A stretch of 64,000 nucleotides of DNA. Source: Candidatus Pelearchaeum maunauluense (GTDB lineage Archaea > Thermoproteota > Nitrososphaeria_A > Caldarchaeales > Caldarchaeaceae). The notes beneath the pieces were generated by a model that was given only the letters and a program-made list of their open reading frames with translations, ran no database searches and was not told the origin of the DNA. Shown here piece after piece: positions 33,935 to 42,527 of this stretch; within the stretch, counting starts at the first letter, position 1; each line of letters starts with the position of its first letter. Location: NCBI GenBank assembly GCA_030059675.1, contig JANVYQ010000002.1, forward strand, positions 82,260 to 146,259, read 5' to 3'. Both the position numbers and the translations under genes were made by a program.

Positions 33935-34057
33935 TCAGAACTCCTCTTCTTCCTCCTCTTCGAAGTCTTCCTCGAAGTCCTCGAACTCCTCCTCCTCAAA
34001 CTCTTCCTCGAATTCCTCTTCTTCCTCTTCAGCAAGTAGTATTCGTGGATAGCTCAT
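33935..34057 (-). CDS. Tiny, highly acidic protein (40 residues)
   Basis: From ATG 34057 the frame encodes MSYPRILLAEEEEEEFEE, then EEFEDFEEDFEEEEE, ending EEEF; about 28 of 40 residues are Glu or Asp, with Phe repeated every 4-7 residues. A TATA-like CTATAAATC lies near 34091-34099, about 35 bases upstream on the same strand. No homologous family is recognised. The Phe spacing looks like an amphipathic helix with one greasy face on an acidic background, perhaps for binding a basic protein or nucleoprotein. Confidence 0.6.
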   Translation of the reverse strand: MSYPRILLAEEEEEEFEEEFEEEEFEDFEEDFEEEEEEEF

Positions 34058-34335
34058 ACCTTCGGCACCGCGCCTATCAGCCCAAAAAGCTTATGATTTA
34101 TAGTTTTCTAAAGGGCCTGTATGGAGACGAACCCTACAAAGCCCCAAAACTATAACGGTATATTCCCTCTACAATACTTGGGCAATTACGGCGTTTTCTG
34201 GAGGGGTGGATTTATCCTTTACCTTTGTTGAAAGAAACTATTTCAGTTGGGGGCGTGGTTCTCTAGTCTCTGGGGGATGAGGCCGTCGTCCCAGTCTGAG
34301 TTGTGATGCATGAAGAGCCGAGCCGACCCCGCGTC

Positions 34336-35589
34336 TTATGTTGGTGGCAGGTTAACCACCACCTCGGCGCCGCGCTCCACATGCTCGACGCCCTCGTTGA
34401 TGACTATAAAGCCGTGAGAGCGTACTGGTATGCTCATCCTACTAGACTCACCCAGCTGAGGATAGCAGAGATAATCAGCCTCACCACGCTCCTCAAGCCT
34501 AACCCAAACAACCTTCTTGAAATCCACATACCTTGAGATGCGGACATCCTCGGCGAGTCTAGCTCTTAGGCGCTTATGGTATGGTGTTGGCTCAAGCCCC
34601 TGCATATACTTGAGGAGAGGATACGCTAGGAAGAGGAAGACGTTAATCGTTGACATTATCAGGCCTGGTAGCAGGATTATTGGTTTTCCGTTTGCTATTG
34701 CGAAGCCTCCAACCCTGCCTGGCTGTATAGCTAGTCCCTGAACAATCCTCTCGGCTCCTATTCTTCTTAGCGCTAGTGATGTGGCGTCCTTCTCGCTGAC
34801 GGATGAGCCGCCTATCGTGAGGATGACATCATGGCTGGCTAGGGCTTCCCGCAGCTTCTGGCCGACCAGCTCCGCGTTGTCTGGCATGATTCCCAGGTAT
34901 CTGACCTCGCAGCCAGCAGCCCTAGTGAGGGGCTCTATAACCCTCCTATGCGTGTTGAAGACCTTACCCCGCGCCGCCTCTTCCAGGTCATCAGTAAGCT
35001 CGTCCCCAACGACTAGTAGAGCAACACGTGGCCTATGGAAGACCTCAACCCAGCGGAGGCCTAGGTAGTGGAGGAGCGCCAAATCCTGTGGCCTTATCCT
35101 ATGCCCAGCCCCCAGCAGGACTTCACCCTCCCTTATGTCGGCGCCAGCTGGGTCTATGTTCTCACCCGCCCTGACTGGGCGCTTGACGTGTATGTAATCT
35201 CCAGCTAGCTTAACCTCCTCCTGCGCCACTACAGTGTCAGCACCCAGCGGGAGAGGAGCTCCAGTAAGCACGCGCATAGCTGCGCCGCGCGCCAGCTCAG
35301 GCCTATGCCGCGCGCCAGCCTCTATGGAGCCAGCAATCCTTAGACGCGCAGGCCTCTCCTCAGAAGCGTTGAGCGTGTCGCGGTGGTTAAGAGCGAAGCC
35401 ATCCATGTGGGATGTGTCGTACTCCGGATAGTTCCGCTCAGCAGTTATCGCTGTGGCTAGAACCCTTCCCAGCGAGGCGTCGGCATCAACCCTCTCAACG
35501 CGCCTAGCATCCCTGACAGATGCTACAAGTATTGAGACGGCCTCCTCTATGGGAGTGAAGCTCCTTATCCTCCTCAAGGAACCATCCAC
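34336..35589 (-). CDS. moeA: Molybdopterin molybdenumtransferase
   Basis: 417 residues. MoeA inserts molybdate (or tungstate) into adenylylated molybdopterin. Motifs: an N-terminal region with SHMDGFAL, MRVLTGAPLPLGADTVVAQEEV, the large middle domain with VALLVVGDEL and a TIGGSS/VSEKDAT site (equivalent of the MPT-binding motif GGSS), then GLPG-like LLPGLIMSTINVF and a C-terminal beta domain. GTG start at 35589. It is transcribed away from the xdhC gene, with a shared AT-rich box between. It serves the molybdoenzymes implied by coxM/coxS. Confidence 0.93.
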   Translation of the reverse strand: MDGSLRRIRSFTPIEEAVSILVASVRDARRVERVDADASLGRVLATAITAERNYPEYDTSHMDGFALNHRDTLNASEERPARLRIAGSIEAGARHRPELARGAAMRVLTGAPLPLGADTVVAQEEVKLAGDYIHVKRPVRAGENIDPAGADIREGEVLLGAGHRIRPQDLALLHYLGLRWVEVFHRPRVALLVVGDELTDDLEEAARGKVFNTHRRVIEPLTRAAGCEVRYLGIMPDNAELVGQKLREALASHDVILTIGGSSVSEKDATSLALRRIGAERIVQGLAIQPGRVGGFAIANGKPIILLPGLIMSTINVFLFLAYPLLKYMQGLEPTPYHKRLRARLAEDVRISRYVDFKKVVWVRLEERGEADYLCYPQLGESSRMSIPVRSHGFIVINEGVEHVERGAEVVVNLPPT

Positions 35590-35636
35590 AACTTCTTCAC
35601 CAGCCTAGAATCCAAACATGCTTGTCCCTGACGAAT

Positions 35637-35648
35637 AGATATATAATT
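35637..35648. promoter_or_regulatory. Symmetric TATA-like element between moeA and xdhC
   Basis: AGATATATAATT reads as a TATA-like box on both strands. On the plus strand it is about 26-36 bases before the xdhC ATG at 35674; on the minus strand about 50 bases before the moeA GTG at 35589. It may drive both genes of molybdenum-cofactor handling. Confidence 0.4.
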
Positions 35649-35673
35649 CTCAGCAACCTACTACTTGTGCGGT

Positions 35674-36594
35674 ATGTCCGTTGAGTCGCTGGGCTTCGCC
35701 GAGGCTCTTTCAAAGCTCGCGAACGAGCGTAAGCCCTTCGCAGTCGCTACAGTAGTACGTGTGGAAGGCTCCTCACTCGGTAAGCCAGGCTTCAAGATGA
35801 TTATAGACGATGAGGGGCGTATAATCTATGGAACTCTGGGAGGCGTCTGCCCAGAGGGGCCGATAATCGCCGTAGCCCAGGAGGTAATCAAGACAGGAGC
35901 GCCTAGGCTAGTTAGGGTCTATCTGGAGAGCACGGAGAACTCTATAATAGGGATGATTAGGCAACAGTCAAGTGATGAGATTCATGTTGAGACGTTTTGC
36001 GGGGGTGTGATGGAGATTTTCGTAGACGCATACCTGCCACCCAGCAGGCTTATCCTCATAGCCCAGGGTGGGCGCGATGATGTTGAGGAGACGCTAGTCA
36101 AGATGGGGAAGCTCCTCGGCTTTGAGGTCTGGGTTATAGACCCGCTCCCAGTCCTCGCTACGAAGCCAGACAAGCTGATAACCGAGGTGGACTACGATTT
36201 TGGCGAGCTTAAGCTGGGCGAGAGGGATTATGTCGTGGTCCTCACGAAGGGTGAGCGGGATATCAAGGTGCTGGAAGCTCTCTCCAAGACCAAGCCCCGC
36301 TTCGTGGGGATGCTCGCGAGTAGGAAGCGCGTGAAGTATGACTTCTCAATACTCCGCGACCGCGGCGTCTCTGAGGAGTTTCTGAAGAGCGTGAGCGCCC
36401 CAGTTGGCGCTGACATAGGAGCCCACACACCTGAAGAGATAGCCCTCTCCATAATGGCTGAGATAGTGGCGGTTAGGAGGGGTAAGCGCGTACCGCGTAA
36501 AGATGAAGAGGCGATGGAGGAGGTTAAGGTGACAGGCGTCGCAGCAGGCCTGGATATAGGCAGCTCATGCGGCCCGACGTACACGAATAAATAG
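35674..36594 (+). CDS. XdhC/CoxI-type molybdoenzyme maturation factor
   Basis: 306 residues. N-terminal XdhC domain with KPFAVATVVRVEGSSLGKPGFKMII, then a Rossmann C-terminal domain with RLILIAQGGRDDVEETLVKM and YVVVLTKGERDIKVLEA, and GMLASRKRV/ VSAPVGADIGAHTPEEIALSI. XdhC-type proteins hold and sulfurate the molybdopterin cytosine dinucleotide cofactor of xanthine dehydrogenase-family enzymes. ATG at 35674 is chosen because the TATA-like box would put the transcription start near it. Adjacent to coxE/coxD on the opposite strand. Confidence 0.88.
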   Translation: MSVESLGFAEALSKLANERKPFAVATVVRVEGSSLGKPGFKMIIDDEGRIIYGTLGGVCPEGPIIAVAQEVIKTGAPRLVRVYLESTENSIIGMIRQQSSDEIHVETFCGGVMEIFVDAYLPPSRLILIAQGGRDDVEETLVKMGKLLGFEVWVIDPLPVLATKPDKLITEVDYDFGELKLGERDYVVVLTKGERDIKVLEALSKTKPRFVGMLASRKRVKYDFSILRDRGVSEEFLKSVSAPVGADIGAHTPEEIALSIMAEIVAVRRGKRVPRKDEEAMEEVKVTGVAAGLDIGSSCGPTYTNK

Positions 36595-36597
36595 CAA

Positions 36598-37722
36598 CTA
36601 CGCCTTGCGCGCTATAGGCTCTAGCGCAAGCCCGAAGTATCTCCTATACCCCTTCAAGTTCTGGAGCGCCGAGATTCCAGCGAGAAGGTCTATGTAGGGC
36701 ATCGCGGTCTCCATACCTATAGTGCGCGGCTTAAAGCCAGGCTTATCCGCGTGGGGGTTTATCCAGACTATCCTGCCCACACGGGACTTGAGGGCGCGCA
36801 TGGCCTTATCAAGCAGCTCAGGCTCGCCAGTATCCCAGCCGTCGCTCACTATCATCACCACAGTCCCACGCGTCAGGAGGCCGCCATACTTCTCCAAAAA
36901 CGCCTTGAGACAACTCCCTATACGCGTCCCACTACCCCAGATATCTACGGCGTGCGATATGCGGGCGGCCGCCGCCTCAGGTCCGTGAAGCCGTAGAATC
37001 TCGGTAACCTTCACCAGCTTTGTGCTGAAGACGAAGACCTCAAGCGCAACCCCCTGGCGGGCAAGGGCGTACATGGATTGCACCAGCAGGCTGGTGTATG
37101 TGTCCATGGAGCCGCTTACGTCAAAGAGGGCTACGAGCCTGCATCGCGTTACCTTCCTCTTTCTGCGGCTCAGCGTTAGGGGCTCGCCGAAGGTTGCGAG
37201 GCTTGAGCGGAATGTCTGGGGGAAGTCCAGCTCGCCGCTTATGCTCCTGAACGTCCTCCTCCCAGGTAGCAGGGCGAGCCTACGGCGCATTCTCTTCATG
37301 ACGAGCTTTATCTCGCGCAGAGACTCGCGAGTTGGTGTAGGTATCTCCCGCTTCATCAAAACCTCCAGCGGGCTGTAGAAAGCCATCTGAGCAGTAGCCT
37401 GAGCCTGCTTCGTGGTCTTAGTCTTCTCATGCTCGCCCATCTTCCCACCGCCCTGCGAGAACATCTCGGTCTCGCGCTGCTGCCTCATCCTCTTCTGCCG
37501 CATCAACTCGTCAAAAACCATGTCAAAGATAAGATAGTCTTCAAAACGCTTAACCATGGTCAGGCGCAGAACCTCGCGGAGATGCTTCACGCTCCTAATC
37601 TCAATACTATTCACCGCGGTAAAGGCGTCTATGCTCTCGGAAGTCCCACACTTAACACCATGCTCCCGAAGCTTCCCCGCGAGCGTTACTATGAGGTGCA
37701 TCAGGTCTGTTTCCATGCCCAT
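36598..37722 (-). CDS. coxE: CoxE-like protein with VWA domain
   Basis: 374 residues. The C-terminal von Willebrand factor A domain has the MIDAS motif VALFDVSGSMDTYTS, then SRGTRIG (Thr of MIDAS) and VMIVSDGWDTG. The N-terminal part is helical with RFEDYLIFDMVFDELMR. CoxE works with the CoxD AAA ATPase to complete the [CuSMoO2] active site of aerobic CO dehydrogenase and similar enzymes. It is downstream of coxD on the same strand with 9 bases between. Confidence 0.9.
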   Translation of the reverse strand: MGMETDLMHLIVTLAGKLREHGVKCGTSESIDAFTAVNSIEIRSVKHLREVLRLTMVKRFEDYLIFDMVFDELMRQKRMRQQRETEMFSQGGGKMGEHEKTKTTKQAQATAQMAFYSPLEVLMKREIPTPTRESLREIKLVMKRMRRRLALLPGRRTFRSISGELDFPQTFRSSLATFGEPLTLSRRKRKVTRCRLVALFDVSGSMDTYTSLLVQSMYALARQGVALEVFVFSTKLVKVTEILRLHGPEAAAARISHAVDIWGSGTRIGSCLKAFLEKYGGLLTRGTVVMIVSDGWDTGEPELLDKAMRALKSRVGRIVWINPHADKPGFKPRTIGMETAMPYIDLLAGISALQNLKGYRRYFGLALEPIARKA

Positions 37723-37731
37723 ACCACGAAC

Positions 37732-38592
37732 CTAGAGTATGCCAAGCTCCCTCAGCCTAGCTGAGTCGTCCTCACTCTTAATCAGGCAGCTCATGGTGGA
37801 GCGTATAACGTCTGGGGTTATCTCCGAGATGTTGAGCGCCATCAAGGCGTTGGCCCAGTCCAGCGTCTCCGATATCCCAGGCTTCTTTGAGAGGTCATCA
37901 ACCTGGCGTAGGCGTTGAACAAACTCCACAACCTCGCTGGACAGCTTCTCGGAGAGAGAGGGAACCTTCAAACTAAGTATGCGCTTCTCCTTCTCCGCAC
38001 TTGGATACGTTACGTATAGGTAGAGACACCTCCTCCTAAGCCCCTCACCAACCTCGCGAGTCCTGTTTGACGTTATTATCACTATCGGCTTCCTCTTGGC
38101 GGCGATTGTGCCTATCTCAGGTATAGTAACCTGGAACTCCGCTAGGAACTCAAGTAGGAAGCCCTCAAACTCCTCATCGCTCCTGTCTATCTCGTCAATC
38201 AGCAATACGGGGGGCTTGGGGCCGTCGTGGAGCAGGGCTTGGAGAAGCGGCCTCTTGAGCAGAAACTTCTCGCTAAATATCTCGGAGGCAATCTCCTCTG
38301 GAGACTTGCTCCTCTCCATCAGCCTTATGTGGAGAAGCTGTCTCGGATAGTCCCATTCATAGAGCGCCTGCGCCGCGGTTATCCCCTCATAACACTGAAG
38401 ACGTATAAGCTCCGTCCCCAACATCTTGGAGAGAACCTTCGCAACCTCAGTCTTCCCACAGCCAGGCTCCCCCTCAATCAGTAAGGGCTTCTCCAACTTA
38501 AGGGCCAAATAAACTGCTGTTGCTAAACTTTCATCAGCCACGTAAAGCTCTTTCTCCATCGCCTGCATTATTGCTGCGGGGCTTAGCTCCAT
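37732..38592 (-). CDS. coxD: CoxD-like MoxR AAA+ ATPase
   Basis: 286 residues. Walker A GEPGCGKTEV near residue 41, Walker B PVLLIDEIDRSDEEFE, sensor 1 IITSNRTREV and sensor 2 region in the C-terminal lid. It belongs to the MoxR/CoxD group, which acts with CoxE as a chaperone for molybdo-copper centre assembly. It lies with coxE on the minus strand, away from coxMSG. Both share the xdhC/moeA maturation context. Confidence 0.93.
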   Translation of the reverse strand: MELSPAAIMQAMEKELYVADESLATAVYLALKLEKPLLIEGEPGCGKTEVAKVLSKMLGTELIRLQCYEGITAAQALYEWDYPRQLLHIRLMERSKSPEEIASEIFSEKFLLKRPLLQALLHDGPKPPVLLIDEIDRSDEEFEGFLLEFLAEFQVTIPEIGTIAAKRKPIVIITSNRTREVGEGLRRRCLYLYVTYPSAEKEKRILSLKVPSLSEKLSSEVVEFVQRLRQVDDLSKKPGISETLDWANALMALNISEITPDVIRSTMSCLIKSEDDSARLRELGIL

Positions 38593-38709
38593 TCTCTACC
38601 CAAATTCTCCTAACCAGCTAGATACAATTTATGTATTCTTCAGCGACGCTCCAACCCCCAGATAAAGACTATAAAGAGGTGTTTTGGCTAAATAGCGTGA
38701 GCTTACAGC

Positions 38710-39585
38710 ATGATTCCAAAGCAGTTTGAATATTTTGCACCGAAGACTGTCGGGCAGGCAATATCCCTGTTGAAGAAGTATAAGGAGGATGCAAAGGTTC
38801 TGGCGGGTGGACAGAGCCTAATACCGATGATGAAGCTACGCCTAGCAGCCCCCAAATACGTGATAGACCTCAACAACATTAGGGGACTATCATACATTAA
38901 GGAGGTTGGGGGAGTTATCCGTATAGGCGCCTTAACAAGACACGCCGAGATAGAGCACTCACCACTCATCAGGCAGAAGCTACCCATCATGGCCGAGGCG
39001 GCTGAGTGGATAGCCGACCAGCAGGTAAGAAACCTCGGCACAATAGGGGGCGCGATATCCCACTGCGACCCAGCAGGAGACTGGGCGCCCAACCTACTAG
39101 CGCTGGACGCTGAGCTGGTAATCCAAGGAGCGCGTAGGAGGGTCGCTAAGGCTGTAAAGTTCTTCAAGGGGCCGTTTGAGACCGACCTAAAGCCCACCGA
39201 GATACTCACCGAGATTAGGATTCCCCTACCGCGCGGAGGCCGCGTAGGGCAGGCTTACATGAAGTTTGAGCGTAAGGCGGGGGACTTCGCCACCGTAGGC
39301 GTAGCTGCAAACCTACTGCTCAACGACAAGAATGAGATAGTAAAGGCTGGTATTGGAATAACAGCCGTAGCACCTGCGCCATTCAGGGCAAGCGAGGCGG
39401 AGAAGATACTCGTGGGAAACCAGCCAACCGCTGAGCTTGTTGAGCAGGCAGCACAAGCGGCGGCAGACATGGCCGAACCATGGTCAGACCTAAGAGGCTC
39501 AGCAGAGTATAAAAAGGAGATGACACGCGTCTTCACCCGCAGGGCAGTTAAGCGCGCCCTAGAGAGGGCGGGCATAACGCTCTAA
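38710..39585 (+). CDS. coxM: FAD-binding medium subunit of a CO dehydrogenase/xanthine dehydrogenase-type enzyme
   Basis: 291 residues. Typical CoxM motifs: FAPKTVGQAISLLKKY, VLAGGQSLIPMMKLR (FAD pyrophosphate loop), IRIGALTRHAEIE, and QVRNLGTIGGAISHCDPAGDW, followed by the C-terminal FAD domain. It passes electrons from the molybdenum subunit through the iron-sulfur subunit to quinone. A TATA-like ACTATAAAGA lies near 38668-38677. The following coxS starts 22 bases after. Confidence 0.93.
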   Translation: MIPKQFEYFAPKTVGQAISLLKKYKEDAKVLAGGQSLIPMMKLRLAAPKYVIDLNNIRGLSYIKEVGGVIRIGALTRHAEIEHSPLIRQKLPIMAEAAEWIADQQVRNLGTIGGAISHCDPAGDWAPNLLALDAELVIQGARRRVAKAVKFFKGPFETDLKPTEILTEIRIPLPRGGRVGQAYMKFERKAGDFATVGVAANLLLNDKNEIVKAGIGITAVAPAPFRASEAEKILVGNQPTAELVEQAAQAAADMAEPWSDLRGSAEYKKEMTRVFTRRAVKRALERAGITL

Positions 39586-39607
39586 AATATGATGGGGTGA
39601 GTAAAGT

Positions 39608-40180
39608 ATGGTGAAGAAGAAAGTCAAGAAGAAGGCGGCACGCAAGGCTGCGCGCAAACCAGAGGCAGAGTTCCCCAAGAAGCACAGGATAGAGGTTGAG
39701 GTTAACGGCGTAAAATACACGCATGAGGTCGAGCCGCGCCTCCTCCTAGTCCACTATATCCGCGACGTGCTGGGCCTGACTGGCACGCATATAGGCTGCG
39801 ACACGACACACTGCGGTGCTTGCACGGTCTTGATGGATTGGGATGACGGCCGATGGAAGGCGATAAAGTCATGCACGATGTTCGCAGTCCAGGCTAATGG
39901 TAGGAGGATACTCACGATAGAGGGGCTCGCCAAGGGTGATGAGCTGCACCCGCTCCAGAAAGCATTCTGGGAGCATCACGGATTGCAGTGCGGCTACTGC
40001 ACACCTGGAATGATAATGTCCGCCCTAGGCTACCTCATGATAAACCCCAACCCCAGCGAGATGGATGTCCGTAAGGGAATATCAGGAAACCTATGCAGAT
40101 GCACAGGATACCAGAACATAGTCAAAGCAATACTAGCAGCGGCAGAGGAAATAAGGAGCAGCGGCAAGCCAATACTATAA
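39608..40180 (+). CDS. coxS: Iron-sulfur small subunit with a Lys-rich N-terminal extension
   Basis: 190 residues. Both [2Fe-2S] sites are intact: [15 protein letters not shown] with a later SC (plant-type cluster), and [11 protein letters not shown] with CRCTGY (helical domain cluster). It has an unusual N-terminal tail of about 25 residues ([20 protein letters not shown]) that normal CoxS lacks. The enzyme is the electron-transfer subunit of a xanthine dehydrogenase-family complex. The large molybdenum subunit is not in the window. Confidence 0.95.
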   Translation: MVKKKVKKKAARKAARKPEAEFPKKHRIEVEVNGVKYTHEVEPRLLLVHYIRDVLGLTGTHIGCDTTHCGACTVLMDWDDGRWKAIKSCTMFAVQANGRRILTIEGLAKGDELHPLQKAFWEHHGLQCGYCTPGMIMSALGYLMINPNPSEMDVRKGISGNLCRCTGYQNIVKAILAAAEEIRSSGKPIL

Positions 40181-40195
40181 CTGGTGAACGAATAA

Positions 40196-40651
40196 ATGCA
40201 CTTTGAGGACAAGTTTGAGGTCCAAGCACCCGTAGAGACTGTCTGGAACTTCATAACAAGCCCCAAAGACTTCGCAAAAATAATACCAGACCTCCAGAAG
40301 TTTGAGATAATAGACAAGCGGCAGTTCAAGGCAGCCTTCAAAGTAGGGCTAGGCATGATTAAGGGTACGATAAACATGACATTCAAGTTCGAGGACATGG
40401 AGCCCATGACTAGGGTGAAGGTCGTCGGCCGCGGCTCTGGGCTACAAAGCACAGCAGACCTAACAATAGACCTAAACCTCCAACCCAGCAACGAAAAGAC
40501 GCTCATAGCATGGAGCGCAGACCTAAACGTAGGCGGAATGGTAGCAAGCGTAGGAGCACGCCTCCTAGAATCAACAACAAAAAACAAAGTCAAAGAAATA
40601 GTAGAGGGAATAAAGAAAGCAATAGAGAAGAAACCAGGAAAAAAGAGATAA
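40196..40651 (+). CDS. coxG: CoxG-like SRPBCC protein
   Basis: 151 residues with a START/SRPBCC fold (HFEDKFEVQAPVETVWNFITSPKDFAKIIPDL at the start, amphipathic strands afterwards, and a C-terminal helix VKEIVEGIKKAIEKK). CoxG anchors CO dehydrogenase to the membrane in bacteria or carries a hydrophobic ligand. It ends a three-gene unit coxM-coxS-coxG. Confidence 0.88.
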   Translation: MHFEDKFEVQAPVETVWNFITSPKDFAKIIPDLQKFEIIDKRQFKAAFKVGLGMIKGTINMTFKFEDMEPMTRVKVVGRGSGLQSTADLTIDLNLQPSNEKTLIAWSADLNVGGMVASVGARLLESTTKNKVKEIVEGIKKAIEKKPGKKR

Positions 40652-40697
40652 CAGAATACCCCTAGGCTTACTCCTACTCCTCAAAGACTACAGTTAT

Positions 40698-41000
40698 TCA
40701 TTTATATGTCCTCTCGTTAGGACACCAATACCTCCCGTAATGGGCTATATACTGCATGACAGCACCACAAGTGGGACAGACAGCGCTCCCAGCTATGGGA
40801 GAACCCCTCGAACCACTAGTGGCTTGCTGATACATCACAACTAGCTGGCTGTATACCTCGTGAGTGATTTCGCCGCCATCCACATCTTTTGGTATGAAGC
40901 AAAACCTCCTATTTTTCCCATACTCATCCACGAATAGTAGATCAATAGCTTCTTTCCCCAACCATAGAAAACTTCCTCCCCAGATTCTTGTTATAGACAA
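40698..41000 (-). CDS. Small protein with C-terminal zinc ribbon
   Basis: 100 residues. The C-terminus has VCPTCGAVMQYIAHYGRYWCP, three Cys in a C-x2-C...C pattern, of a one-knuckle zinc ribbon; the N-terminal half has Trp- and Phe-rich strands (RIWGGSFLWLGKEAIDLLF). It overlaps the small membrane protein by about 10 bases on the same strand. Function unknown. Confidence 0.45.
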   Translation of the reverse strand: MSITRIWGGSFLWLGKEAIDLLFVDEYGKNRRFCFIPKDVDGGEITHEVYSQLVVMYQQATSGSRGSPIAGSAVCPTCGAVMQYIAHYGRYWCPNERTYK

Positions 41001-41194
41001 CTCACTAACACGTTGGTAGGGTACAGTATAGTCCTTAAGTTTTTCTTAAATTCTTTACCAAAAGAGAATAAAAATAATATGGGCGCTAGGATTAAAGATA
41101 ATACTAGAGAAGGGAGTAATAAAGGAAATAATACTGTAATTAACATGAAAGACAACACAACGATAAAAATAGGTAGAATAATCTTAGCAGACAT
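40991..41194 (-). CDS. Two-helix membrane protein
   Basis: 67 residues from ATG 41194 (a TTG at 41209 gives 72). Two hydrophobic helices (IILPIFIVVLSFMLITVLF and LLPSLVLSLILAPILFLF) with a basic end (GKEFKKNLR). Unrecognised; upstream of the zinc-ribbon gene. Confidence 0.4.
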   Translation of the reverse strand: MSAKIILPIFIVVLSFMLITVLFPLLLPSLVLSLILAPILFLFSFGKEFKKNLRTILYPTNVLVSCL

Positions 41195-41422
41195 CTCAGG
41201 AACTCTCAATAGACATATTGAGAGTCATACGCAAAGTAGCCATGTGCACCGCCGCCCATCCCATAAGGACTTCCTTCTTTAAAGAACGCCCGTCGCCAGC
41301 TAAGAGCTGACATGGTTAAGATAATCTTGGGAAAATATTATGACTTTTAAGCTTTTAAGGCTAAAAGCCCCAACAAACGACAATATAAAACCCGCCTTGG
41401 AAAAATTATTGTAGGATTTAAA

Positions 41423-41515
41423 ATGACCAAAACCCTGAGAAGAATAACAAACTCATTAAAGAAACGCTTATGGACGCTATTACTTCACGTACTACTAACG
41501 AATAATAGCGATTAA
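41423..41515 (+). CDS. Possible 30-residue basic peptide
   Basis: ATG 41423 starts MTKTLRRITNSLKKRLWTLL, ends HVLLTNNSD. A CAATATAAAA box lies at 41381-41390, about 33 bases upstream, a normal leaderless spacing. It would form a single amphipathic basic helix. The short length gives little other evidence. Confidence 0.25.
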   Translation: MTKTLRRITNSLKKRLWTLLLHVLLTNNSD

Positions 41516-41530
41516 TGTCACTTATGTTTG

Positions 41531-42048
41531 ATGGATAGGAGAATCAAGCTGGTTGATTATAACGCTCTATGGCCAGAGATGTACAGGGAGGAGAAGAGAA
41601 GAATCATGGAAAAGGTAGGACACCTGATAGTTGATGTGGAACATATAGGAAGCACAGCAATCCCAGGGATGAAAGCAAAGCCGATAATTGATATAATGAT
41701 AGCTGTCAAAGACCTAAACATAGCTGACGAGTGTATAACGCTACTCCAAGAGCTTGGCTACGAATACGTGCCTGAACCAGACTTCCCAGAAAGATGTTTC
41801 ATGCGCAAAGGCTCCCCCGAAAACAGAACACACCACATATCCATAGTCAAGCACATGGGACATTCTGGATAGAGCACCTACTCTTCAGAGACTACCTTCG
41901 TAAAAACCCCGATGAACGCTTACGATACTCTGCATTGAACGAAACGCTAGCAACAAAACACAGCTCAAACCGTCGCGCATACACCTTCGCCAAAACAGAA
42001 TACATCAAAGAAGTAATAGCAGAGGCACGACTAACATCATCAAAATAA
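41531..42048 (+). pseudogene. GrpB-family protein (nucleotidyltransferase-like), frameshifted
   Basis: The first 113 codons give GrpB: VDYNALWPEMYREEKRRI, VEHIGSTAIPGMKAKPIIDIMIAV with the acidic pair, and PEDFPERCFMRKG-like end. Near 41862 the frame should be GTFWIEHLLFRDYLRKNPDER, which lies in the next frame and runs to a stop at 42048. One base change in a short G-run restores it. GrpB proteins are the UPF0157 family, related to nucleotidyltransferases, with an unclear role. Confidence 0.75.
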
Positions 42049-42056
42049 GAGCCTAA

Positions 42057-42252
42057 AGATATCTCACACCTCCTCTATATAAGGGTTAGGGAAGGAAACT
42101 ACGCATATAGCGAAGAGGTAAACGAGAACGTAGTAATAGACCTAGACAACGAAGGCAAAATACTAGCCATAGAAATACTAGACGCATCCTCAACACTAGG
42201 CAAAGAATCCCTAGAAAAGACACTAAAAGCAGAAGGAGCAGTAATAAGATGA
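42057..42252 (+). pseudogene. DUF2283 protein, N-terminally truncated
   Basis: The frame (no ATG or GTG near its beginning) reads LLYIRVREGNYAYSEEVNEN, then VVIDLDNEGKILAIEILDAS, the whole DUF2283 core except for its first beta strand and start (normally M-x-x-x-YD-x-EADAL). So only the start is lost. DUF2283 partners with DUF4258 in toxin-antitoxin-like pairs. Confidence 0.65.
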
Positions 42253-42314
42253 GATATCCACTATCTCATGTGGAATGATAGAATATTTGGATTAGAGAAT
42301 ATTACTAAGCTAGC

Positions 42315-42527
42315 TTACGTTACTACGGATTCTTTCTTGGCTAGTGCTTCTACCATTAGGGGTATTATTTTGCTGGCCCTCAATATCTCGATGAAGAGTG
42401 GTTTCCCATCCTTGCTAAAATGGATTACTAGGTCTCCAGCCTCTTCCGCGTGGGAGTGCTCTCCATCCTCCGAGATAATTAAGGATAATACGTCGGCTTC
42501 CTCGTCATAAGACATCTTATACTCCAT
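42315..42527 (-). CDS. DUF2283 family protein (antitoxin-like)
   Basis: 70 residues from ATG 42527: MEYKMSYDEEADVLSLIISE, then GDLVIHFSKDGKPLFIEILRAS, the two-strand DUF2283 fold. DUF2283 usually follows a DUF4258 gene on the same strand, as found here in damaged form (42517-42681), and serves as the antitoxin. It is intact. It is the second DUF2283 in 300 bases, facing the first. Confidence 0.75.
   Translation of the reverse strand: MEYKMSYDEEADVLSLIISEDGEHSHAEEAGDLVIHFSKDGKPLFIEILRASKIIPLMVEALAKKESVVT

Noticed and set aside
33929-34335. Structured RNA gene near the acidic ORF
   Set aside because: No tRNA, rRNA or clear paired stem is visible; the Glu codon run explains the repetitive look of the region.
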